Source: Hyphomicrobiales bacterium (GTDB lineage: Bacteria; Pseudomonadota; Alphaproteobacteria; Rhizobiales; Rhizobiaceae). Taken from it: 64,000 nucleotides of DNA. The stretch spans positions 1 to 64,000 of the forward strand of contig UEIF01000048.1 in assembly GCA_900468805.1 (NCBI GenBank), in the 5' to 3' direction. Of the stretch, positions 9,356 through 17,226 are shown in pieces. The translations under genes and the position numbers were made by a program. The notes below the pieces were generated by a model. That model searched no databases. It had not been told where the DNA came from and saw only the letters and a program-made list of their open reading frames with translations. Position 1 is the stretch's first letter. Each line of letters opens with the position of its first letter.

Positions 9356-11511
9356 TGCTCCGCGAGCTTAATCTCAAAACAAATTACACGTCGGAGTCCG
9401 ACGACATATATTCTGACTTTTTCCTTCCTTCGCTTCGCGAAGCTGTCACATATCAGCGAGCGGTTGGGTTCTTTTCTCTGGGTGTGTTACTTAACGTGCC
9501 TGCGGCGATGTCAACGCTGGTGCAAAATGAGGGCCGCATTGAACTCATCTTTGCCAAGCTTGTTGCGCCTGAGGATTTTGAGGCGATCAAAGCCGGCGTC
9601 ATTGAACCGCTAGCAGATGATGCTCTTCCTGATTTCGTGCGGCTGATCGAGGAGAATGCTGGTAATCTCCTGGAATACCGAATTCGGATTTTGGCTTGGC
9701 TGTTTGCGATGAGCCGCCTTAAGATGAAGGTCGCAGTGAGACCGAGAGGAATGTTCCACCAAAAGATAGGCCTGCTGAAAGACAAACATGGAGACCTAAT
9801 TTCTTTCAGTGGATCGATGAACGAAACCATGAGCGCCCTGGATCCGCGCTTTAACTCAGAGGAAATAACAGTATTCCGCTCCTGGAACCCTGGGCAGGAA
9901 GAATATGTTCACAGTCACGCAGACAATTTTGCTCGGCTCTGGTCAGGAGATACGGGTAGTTCAACCGTAATCTGCGAGTTGCCGGATGCAATCCAGCAAG
10001 GCCTGAACTTTGTTATGGAGCGTTTTCCCGAACATCCTACCCCCGAGGAGGAAGCGAGCCGGGTAAGTGACTTCCTCAAAAGTTACGCGCGTGGACGCGA
10101 TGATAAACCCAAAGTTCCGGCAACGGTGAATGGCGCGCCGTTTGTGATGAGAGAGCACCAATTAAATGCTCTTCGTGCATGGAGCGGCAACGGCTACAAT
10201 GGGATCCTTGAACTAGCTACGGGCGCCGGCAAGACCATTACGGCCATTTACGCCGCGACAAAGACTTCCCAAGCGAACGAAGGCATGGCGCTGATCGTGG
10301 CTGTTCCGTATCAGGATCTTGCCGACCAATGGTGCGCCGAGCTGCGGCAGTTCAACATCCATGCGATCCGTTGCTACGGCAATCGCGGTGAGTGGGAGCC
10401 TATCGTTCATGCTTATCTTCGGAGAAATCGCGATCGACAAAAAGAGTTTATCGCGGTGGTGGTCGTAAACAACACACTCAAAACTGACCACTTCCAAGCT
10501 TTCGCCAATCAGCTTGAAATGGCGCGCCTATTTTTTGTCGGTGACGAATGTCACCATCACGGCAGCAGCGGCTACGTAGGCAAGTTGTTTCCGGGCGCCA
10601 AGTTTCGCATTGGACTATCAGCAACCCCGTTTCACTATCTCGATAACGACGCCAATCAGCGACTGCGCCAAGTGTACGACCGGTCAGTCTTTGAGTACAC
10701 ACTCGCGGACGCTGTTCATGATGGGGTGCTCACTCCGTATGAGTATCATCCTATTCCGGTGCGGCTTACTGCCACAGAGGCTCAGGACTACGTTGAGCTC
10801 AGCGATCAAATTGCCAGAGCTTTCTCAGCAGCTAAAGGCAACATGGGGGGACCGGCGGGGCAAAGGTTGAAGTCCCTCCTTATGCGAAGGGCTCGATTGA
10901 TCGGCGCAGCAGAGAATAAAATGGTCGAGCTGGACCGGTTGCTCGATGAGCATGCCGTCGAGGCACATTCGCTTTTTTATTGCAGTGATGGTCGCACGCT
11001 GAGTGAAGGCGATGACGAAGAAGACGACACACCATCCGCGATCGAAATAAAGCAGCGGTATGTCGTCGCCCGTAATTTGATGAAGCGAGGGCTCCGGGTA
11101 TCACCGTTCACATCAGAAGAGAACCGACTAGAGCGACGTGAGATACTGCGCGAATTCAAGGACGGTGAGATCGATGCAATGGTGGCGATCCGTTGCCTTG
11201 ATGAAGGCATCGATGTTCCTGCTTGTCGCGTGGCCTACCTTATTGCAAGCTCACGTAACCCACGCCAGTTCATTCAACGCCGAGGTCGAATTCTGCGCCG
11301 TGCACCCGGCAAAGAACGTGCGGTAATCTACGATTTCGTTGTCGTATTGCCAGAAGACAATGTGCCGGATGACAAAACGGCGGCCGACTTCCTTCGAAAT
11401 GAACTAAGCCGAGTAGCTGATTTCGCGCGAAATTCGCTGTACCCGGCAAGCTCTATAAAGTCGCTGCTGCCCTGGCTACAAAAGTATGATCTTGAACATT
11501 TGGCGTCATAG
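9355..11511 (+). CDS. PLD-nuclease/SF2 helicase fusion, phosphorothioation-linked effector
   Basis: 718 aa from ATG 9355, which overlaps the preceding stop. The N-terminal part is a phospholipase D-type nuclease domain: HQK at 135-137 followed by FSGSMNE at 151-157 fits one HxK...N/E half-site, so activity would need a dimer. A superfamily 2 helicase follows: ATGAGKT (288-294), DECH (397-400), SAT (422-424), and near the end the DEGIDVP and QRRGRILR motifs. It would translocate on and cut unmodified DNA. Together with the three genes before it, it fits the SspFGH-type arm reported to damage DNA lacking phosphorothioates. Confidence 0.82.
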   Translation: MLRELNLKTNYTSESDDIYSDFFLPSLREAVTYQRAVGFFSLGVLLNVPAAMSTLVQNEGRIELIFAKLVAPEDFEAIKAGVIEPLADDALPDFVRLIEENAGNLLEYRIRILAWLFAMSRLKMKVAVRPRGMFHQKIGLLKDKHGDLISFSGSMNETMSALDPRFNSEEITVFRSWNPGQEEYVHSHADNFARLWSGDTGSSTVICELPDAIQQGLNFVMERFPEHPTPEEEASRVSDFLKSYARGRDDKPKVPATVNGAPFVMREHQLNALRAWSGNGYNGILELATGAGKTITAIYAATKTSQANEGMALIVAVPYQDLADQWCAELRQFNIHAIRCYGNRGEWEPIVHAYLRRNRDRQKEFIAVVVVNNTLKTDHFQAFANQLEMARLFFVGDECHHHGSSGYVGKLFPGAKFRIGLSATPFHYLDNDANQRLRQVYDRSVFEYTLADAVHDGVLTPYEYHPIPVRLTATEAQDYVELSDQIARAFSAAKGNMGGPAGQRLKSLLMRRARLIGAAENKMVELDRLLDEHAVEAHSLFYCSDGRTLSEGDDEEDDTPSAIEIKQRYVVARNLMKRGLRVSPFTSEENRLERREILREFKDGEIDAMVAIRCLDEGIDVPACRVAYLIASSRNPRQFIQRRGRILRRAPGKERAVIYDFVVVLPEDNVPDDKTAADFLRNELSRVADFARNSLYPASSIKSLLPWLQKYDLEHLAS

Positions 11512-11641
11512 TTAGCCGACAGGACTCTTCGGAGGTAAAAGTGATCTGGCATCGGCTAGGTGTCAAAGTTCACCGAACCGCGAGCTGAAGCAGTCGCTTC
11601 GTGCATTGTTGTTTCCGGGCTAAACGCCCCGCCTTCCGACA

Positions 11642-11661
11642 GGAGGCTGGAGCCAGCCTCC
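11642..11661. terminator. hairpin between convergent effector genes
   Basis: A compact perfect inverted repeat (GGAGGCTGG, then two bases, then CCAGCCTCC) sits in the 186-nt gap between the helicase stop (11511) and the sspE stop (11698). It has no T-run on either side. Position makes it a likely two-way terminator or mRNA end stabiliser. Confidence 0.45.
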
Positions 11662-11697
11662 GTTCAGAACGGGCCGGCTTTCCGGTGGAATCTGCAA

Positions 11698-14007
11698 TCA
11701 AAAGTCAAGCCAACCGATGATTCTGTCGTACGCCAGCTCCGCAAGCCGCAGGGATCTCTGGTTGACAATCTCAAGACTCCAAGCTTCCGGATATAGGCTT
11801 ACGGCCGAGCAGCTTTGGAGGTATCCAGACTTTGCGAGAAGGCGCTCTGCCGGTGGACTTACGTTAAATCCGAACGTCGCCTTGATGGCTTCGGCCTCAT
11901 CGGAAGTCTTTGCACAGAGATATGAGTAGATCTGCTTCTTCTGTTCCCAAGGCCTTTTGCCGAGGTAAGAATTAGGATCGCCGGGGAGCAGCATCAGATT
12001 TCCAAGTCTATGGATGGTCTGGGCCTCTTCGAAAAGCTCGTCCTTCCAGCCCGGCGGCTTTGTAGCCTGTGGAGCAATGTGCTCGACGGAATAGTTCGTC
12101 TCAGAATTCCAGGCAGTTCCAATTATTGTGGGAGAGAGACCCTTCTGCCCACGTACAGTCAGGCCAGGTTGGCCGGCGTCGAGGTGGGCGTCGTCGCTAG
12201 AAACAATGAGAAGGAACTTGGCCACTTCCTTCGAAAAGCCGTATATACCTATCCGCGACGCCGATTTGACCCATGTATCTCGGTCTGGAAATCTCTTGCG
12301 GAATTGCGCGAGCAAGAGCCTGCGATAGCCAGACAGTGAGACTGCACCAAGCTCGCTCTTCGGGCGTTTCGCCAGCGGCAGGATGCTCTCTTCTGGAGAG
12401 CCTTCACGCATGATGGTCCGATAGATCGAGTCGATGTTTTCTGTTCCGCCCAGCGCTCCGCGCCACAGCATTGAGAAGGCAGTGGTAGCCTTGATGGCTT
12501 GAGAAAACTCCTGTTTACGATGAGGACGCACTTCTTCGTCACTCTTGCGAAACTCGTCATAAAACCGCGACAGCGGGCCTATAACGACGGCATGTTTTAG
12601 CTGTCGCAGTGACTGAAAGCAGAAGCCGGTTTCGTGGTCGAATTTGCCGAATGCTTCGAGCAAGGGTTCATCTTCCGAAGAAGACCAACCGGTCCTCACC
12701 AGAGCGGATAGGTTCGCCAAAGATCCAACGACATCACGTTTCTCATCAATTGTCTTCAGGCTGTCAAAATATTCGCGGAGATAACGCCGCTGGTCACTCA
12801 GGTTCTTTTGAAGCTTCTCGCCGGTTTCCGCGAGAGCCATAGGAATCAACAATTCGGATGTTGCTTTTTGACGTTCATCGGCCTTCTTGAAGGCCTCAAG
12901 ATACTCCTCAACGCGACCTACGTCCTTATGGACCGTCGACCCCTCATAATTTAACAACCCTTCCGTCTCGATTATCTTAGGCTTGAACGTTTCGAAGGCG
13001 GTCAGCGGCTCCCCCGTGGTGTTCAATGCCTCAAACATGTCGAAGGCGTCGTCTTCGGAACGGGTTGTGACGACTGTCCAGGCCATGCGAAGATTGAAGT
13101 ACTTATGGAATATCAAGCCGCGAAGCAGCGAACAAAAGACATCGAAGAGCTTGTGCTCCGATTGCTCAGTTACGAACCGAATTACAGACTCAGGCGGAGT
13201 GTGATTCCACAACGCCTTCATGAAATTCTCGTTCCGGACGACCTGTTGCAAATCAGGGAAGTCCCGCGCTTCCGACTTTTTACCGGTGATGGCGCGGAGT
13301 TGACCCTGAATATACTTGAAGACCTCTACCAGAGGTGCATGTTTCGCGTTCTGACTGCCATCGTCATCAATGACGGAATACTTGAAATCGTCGGCCTTCT
13401 TGTCGTCCCAATGCTTGATGTAGTTCCAAACTAGGCGTGCTATCGGTGAGTTATATAATGCCTGGTTTCCTTTTCTCGACCAGACGTCGTCAAAGGCACG
13501 AATGACACGCGGATAGTAGCGATAGACCGGCGGCGTACCCGTGGTCTGGTCCAAGGCAAACGTTGTGAAAAGTTCAGCAAGTGCGACTTCAGCTTGCTCC
13601 TGAAGCCACTCGAAAGCGTCGTCGCCCCCTTTTTCTATCCGTCGCAGGCCGCTCCGGATAAAGTTGTGGAGACCCACGTTCATCATGACCGACGTGCTGA
13701 TACGCTGCTGGCCGTCGATCAGGGTCATGACGCGGGGCGCGACTTCTGCCTGATAGACCGGCTTTACGGTCACGTTGTTGGTGTCGTGTATCGCGATGAT
13801 CGTCCCGAGAAAGCTGATCGCGCTTGATCTGTTGGTCAGGTGGTTCAAACCGGTAATCGCATCATCTACCAAACGGTCAACGTTTTCGTCATCCCACGCG
13901 TACGGCCTCTGATAGGCAGGAATGTAGCAACCTTGACCGGGAGTATTTAGAAATTGCCAGATGTTCTCAGCTTTGGCGGTGAAAATCTGGTCGATCTGAA
14001 TGCTCAA
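11698..14007 (-). CDS. sspE: SspE-like phosphorothioation-sensing restriction protein (DUF262 + DUF1524)
   Basis: 769 aa from TTG 14007, which has GGAG 7 nt upstream; another TTG at 14022 would lie before that site. The N-terminal DUF262 domain has the motif YIPAYQRPYAW near 28-38, and LIDGQQR near 96-102 is the nucleotide-binding signature. The C-terminal DUF1524 is an HNH-type nuclease: VEHIAPQ near 641-647 and HRLGNLMLLPGDPN near 666-679. SspE proteins use NTP hydrolysis stimulated by phosphorothioates on host DNA and nick invading DNA. It lies on the opposite strand to sspABCD, pointing toward it, so it has its own promoter. The architecture is unmistakable. Confidence 0.88.
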   Translation of the reverse strand: MSIQIDQIFTAKAENIWQFLNTPGQGCYIPAYQRPYAWDDENVDRLVDDAITGLNHLTNRSSAISFLGTIIAIHDTNNVTVKPVYQAEVAPRVMTLIDGQQRISTSVMMNVGLHNFIRSGLRRIEKGGDDAFEWLQEQAEVALAELFTTFALDQTTGTPPVYRYYPRVIRAFDDVWSRKGNQALYNSPIARLVWNYIKHWDDKKADDFKYSVIDDDGSQNAKHAPLVEVFKYIQGQLRAITGKKSEARDFPDLQQVVRNENFMKALWNHTPPESVIRFVTEQSEHKLFDVFCSLLRGLIFHKYFNLRMAWTVVTTRSEDDAFDMFEALNTTGEPLTAFETFKPKIIETEGLLNYEGSTVHKDVGRVEEYLEAFKKADERQKATSELLIPMALAETGEKLQKNLSDQRRYLREYFDSLKTIDEKRDVVGSLANLSALVRTGWSSSEDEPLLEAFGKFDHETGFCFQSLRQLKHAVVIGPLSRFYDEFRKSDEEVRPHRKQEFSQAIKATTAFSMLWRGALGGTENIDSIYRTIMREGSPEESILPLAKRPKSELGAVSLSGYRRLLLAQFRKRFPDRDTWVKSASRIGIYGFSKEVAKFLLIVSSDDAHLDAGQPGLTVRGQKGLSPTIIGTAWNSETNYSVEHIAPQATKPPGWKDELFEEAQTIHRLGNLMLLPGDPNSYLGKRPWEQKKQIYSYLCAKTSDEAEAIKATFGFNVSPPAERLLAKSGYLQSCSAVSLYPEAWSLEIVNQRSLRLAELAYDRIIGWLDF

Positions 14008-14248
14008 AAAACTACTCCCCAATCAAAATTGTAAATACTCGGACGACACCATTGCAAGGATGACACTGAACGTCACTCAACCTATAATTTCACAACCGAG
14101 TATACTCTGGATGTTAAAATTTGGTAGGACGGGCAACGCATTTAGCGACAAGGGAAGCTGCGGCAAGAGCCTGCCCATTTGGCCAATTCCCACCGAATTG
14201 CTACAGCGCAGCCAACCAAGCTAGCGGCAGCTACCTGGTTATCATTCG

Positions 14249-15517
14249 TCAATATTTCGACTGGTACTTTTCTTCCGGCGCCCGCCAGTTTTCGATGAAG
14301 TCCAGCGGATCGACGCTGCCCAACATGTTTCTTGCGAGTTCAAGCCGCTCGTTTAGATGCTGCCGGCGCTCGCTATCTAAATTGAGCAGCCTTTCCTCCG
14401 CGTCTCTAAAGAACCGCTCGACAGCCATTGCCTTGCTCCAGCTTTCGATGGTTTCCGCTAGCTGCTGACGGCTATCGGCGAGAGCTTGAGCAACCTTGCG
14501 AGCATCCTCGCGCCGCTCGTAGCGTTCCCACTCTGCCTCGCGTTCCTTCTTCCTCTGGGCGGCGGCTTCGTCTTCGGCAATCATCATTTTCAAAATTTGA
14601 TCTCGCGAAGCCTGCACCCTTTCGACGATAGATGGAATAAGTGCTTCAAGCGGCTCGGCTGGCGTCTCCTGCCATTTCATGGACCACTCGACGCCGTTTT
14701 TAGGCGAGTATGCAACAACCCTGAAACGGCCGGCGGGCATATCCTGCTCCGTCGTCCATGAATGCGTCATCTGCCACGGTTTAAGCGACCGGATGAACTT
14801 GCTGTCTTCGCGATAGTAGTCGCCATTGAAGTACCGCATCGTCACCCTCTCAGTCATCTCTGTGACAGTCAGTCCTATTGGCACACCATCGATGTAGAAA
14901 ATGGTCGGCCGATCTGGCTCCCAGATCCCGCTAGTGCCGTACCTTCCGTACTTTCGGTCCTTGAGCTGAATTTCTTGTTCGGCCAAACGAATGCGACCGA
15001 TGTTATCGCTGGTCGGAGCAATGTGGATGCGATAACCCTTTCTATCCAGCGCTAGATAGAGTGCGTTTGCGATCCGAAGCAGTTTCGGCAAAGCGGCCTC
15101 AGACGAGATCAGGTCGGGAAGAAGTCGCTTGTAGGGCCTCAGAAACTCGTCATCTTTCACGACCCTCGATTTGCGCAGGTGGCCCTCGACGCCAGATAGC
15201 AGAGGATGGCGTTCTGTTCGCAGAAACAATTTGGATGGTTCGTTTTTAGAAGGACGATTCCTTGAGGTTCTTGGCGCCCGCGGCTTCTGGGAGACCGCTG
15301 TTATCTCTATTGTCTCGTCAGGCCCATCCGGAAGCGTGGGCAACTCTGCATCAATGCCAAGGGATCGGCGCGTCCAATAGCCGGAGCCCGGATAGGGCAC
15401 CTGATATCTCTTGCACAGTGCAGCCAGTGCCGTTCCGGAAATACCTAATTCCACGGAAAGCTTGCTGAGCGGTGAAGCGCTCACAAGTTTGTAAAGGTTG
15501 TAGCGTGATATCTGCAT
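14249..15517 (-). CDS. unknown protein with N-terminal HTH and C-terminal coiled coil
   Basis: 422 aa from ATG 15517 (GGAG 10 nt upstream); an in-frame TTG at 15607 would add 30 residues. The first 40 residues (ISRYNLYKLVSASPLSKLSV, then ELGISGTALAALCKRYQVP) form a likely helix-turn-helix. A basic linker rich in R, K and P follows at about 75-100, then a mixed middle, and a strongly charged coiled coil near 320-400. I do not recognise a named family. It has the same orientation as sspE, 241 nt upstream of it. It could be a regulator or an accessory defence protein. Confidence 0.62.
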   Translation of the reverse strand: MQISRYNLYKLVSASPLSKLSVELGISGTALAALCKRYQVPYPGSGYWTRRSLGIDAELPTLPDGPDETIEITAVSQKPRAPRTSRNRPSKNEPSKLFLRTERHPLLSGVEGHLRKSRVVKDDEFLRPYKRLLPDLISSEAALPKLLRIANALYLALDRKGYRIHIAPTSDNIGRIRLAEQEIQLKDRKYGRYGTSGIWEPDRPTIFYIDGVPIGLTVTEMTERVTMRYFNGDYYREDSKFIRSLKPWQMTHSWTTEQDMPAGRFRVVAYSPKNGVEWSMKWQETPAEPLEALIPSIVERVQASRDQILKMMIAEDEAAAQRKKEREAEWERYERREDARKVAQALADSRQQLAETIESWSKAMAVERFFRDAEERLLNLDSERRQHLNERLELARNMLGSVDPLDFIENWRAPEEKYQSKY

Positions 15518-15607
15518 GCTTTGCTCGCTCCAACTAAACCGCTTTCGCTTGGCGACATCGTCGATATCTTCTGCGCAAGTAAGGCCTTTTGACCGAGAGA
15601 GCGTCAA

Positions 15608-16353
15608 TGACTAACCTGGCGCTATTCGAATTACGGTCTCATCTGTTCAATTCGGCGGCGCAGGAGCGAGTTCCGATCCAAGGCCGGGTCGCGCTCCATT
15701 GGAAATGCATCAGCCACGATATGACGTTGTGAAGCCCCGAATGTTTCGAGAGACTGTGCATCCGGACGCGAAGCCCCGATGCCACACTATAGCGAAAGTT
15801 TGGACGAAACGATCCTGCGGACTCGCGGAACCGCCTAGGATCTTAAACCATTTAAGAAGGCTGGCGCTGATGTAGCACTGCTGGCTTAGTCCAGTCCCGC
15901 AATTCACGGTCACTTCAAACTGAACAAGGTAGTCCGGGATACCGTCGGCGTCGCCTTGCTCGTCGGGCTAACCGGTTAGTGGCCCGGATTTCTCGGCCAC
16001 CATCAGTTGTTGCCTCGCTGCCATTACGATCTGTTTTCAGATAGCTCGAGGTCTTTACCAGCAGCTTAGCCTTGAACCGCAGCATAGATCTGGTGTGGCA
16101 AAGATCCAAAAGCAGGCGTCGGCGCGACGTTTTGCGCTGCCGCGATTTCGGCGGTCGCATTGTCGGAAAGCCGAGACTCGCGATGATGGCGTTGCTCAAG
16201 CGCTGCTTCGAAGAGCAATGGAGTACCAAAATGCCGGCGCATCAAAACGGGAGTCGATAGGATTCCGGGCACCATGTCCGCGACACTCAGTATTTCCATG
16301 ACAAAACTGGTACTGAAAACGACTCCAAAATACACGTACTCGAAAGCATTCTC
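15608..16353. other. about 0.75 kb without a recognisable gene
   Basis: Several short frames exist on both strands (up to 104 codons), but none has a ribosome binding site, family pattern or consistent composition. The stretch looks like decayed accessory DNA between two modules of the island. Confidence 0.5.
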
Positions 16354-16680
16354 CTAGGTCGGATCAATCACGCGCCCATCATTATCGAGCAGCCAATCGT
16401 GCTGAATTGGAAGCCCCTGACCGCCTTTATCAGTCGCATATCCCTCAACGTAGGAAAGCTCCTCGCTGCCTGACGGAAAGGTCAGAAGCGCTTTGACACA
16501 GTTTGCATAGCACTGGCGTTTCTGTCCGGCGGCGAGATGCGCGGGGCGGCTTCGCACATCGAACATAGATCTGCCATATGCGAGCAAAGCCGTTTCCGGA
16601 CCGAAGTAGGTCGCACCAGCCCCGTCGGCCAACCAAGCGATATGTTCCGTGATTATCCTGCTCCAGTTACCGTCTTCCAT
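16354..16680 (-). CDS. small transglutaminase-like/hypothetical protein (108 aa)
   Basis: 108 aa from ATG 16680 with AAGGA 7 nt upstream. The C-terminal half has the order CYANCVKAL, then YVEGYA, then HDWLLDNDGRVIDPT. A cysteine, a histidine and a terminal aspartate in this arrangement resemble small cysteine-peptidase or transglutaminase-like hypothetical proteins whose ends read 'H-W...G-x-IDPT'. A Cys-His-Asp triad is therefore possible. No signal peptide is seen. It is separated from the next gene by a frameshifted small gene. Real as a gene; function open. Confidence 0.6.
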   Translation of the reverse strand: MEDGNWSRIITEHIAWLADGAGATYFGPETALLAYGRSMFDVRSRPAHLAAGQKRQCYANCVKALLTFPSGSEELSYVEGYATDKGGQGLPIQHDWLLDNDGRVIDPT

Positions 16681-16863
16681 ATTAAATTCCTTCGTGTTGA
16701 TAAGACCAGCGTGGGGTCGATTTCTCGCAACGTCAAAGGCGTCCAGTCGATCCAAAGCAAGGATTCACCGGCGCGGCCCGCACGTTGAGACCTTCTTACG
16801 TTCTGCCGGGCATACCGTTAAAGCGATGCATAGGTGTTCGTTTGCGAGCCTTGGATGCGGAAG

Positions 16864-17141
16864 CTAATCGACCGAGACCGCCACGCACTTCCTGCTCCTC
16901 AGGCATGCGCGAAGGATTGATTCAGGCGAGTTAAGGAGATCGATCATCGTCGCGACGTCGGGAATTCGCAGCACCATCTCGTAAATACGTAGAGCTCCAA
17001 GCGGTTCGCCGTTCGGATCGAGCCGTCGAAAAGCATCTCGGTATCATTTGCTGCAGCTATAGCCTCCTCGAGCGTCGCGGAAAAATGCATGCCCACATCA
17101 GATCCGGACATGATCTCGTGGCAGTAGATGGTGAATTCCAT
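16864..17141 (-). pseudogene. small hypothetical gene broken by a one-base frameshift
   Basis: Frame 1 starts at ATG 17141 (MEFTIYCHEIMSGSDVG) and reads sensibly to about residue 37, then turns into an unlikely tail ending TRWCCEFPTSRR. Shifting frame at the AAAA run 17029-17032 (TTTT on the coding strand) gives a convincing continuation, FRRLDPNGEPLGALRIYEMV, then LRIPDVATMIDLLNSPES, stopping at 16864. One missing T restores a 92-aa protein. It lies just downstream of the AAA+ protease gene on the same strand and could be its partner. It may be a sequencing error instead of a true pseudogene. Confidence 0.6.
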
Positions 17142-17226
17142 ATGCTCCGCCTTCGGCCCCTTTTTGCTTGGTCGCCTTGTCGTACGAGAACGGCCATGAA
17201 TCCTTAAGGTCTTGACGTTCCCGGAT

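Noticed and set aside
155..11511. Classical Dnd (DndBCDE) system
   Set aside because: The DUF4007 gene, the large separate P-loop ATPase and the short PAPS-reductase-like protein fit SspBCD; no DndB or DndE pattern was seen.
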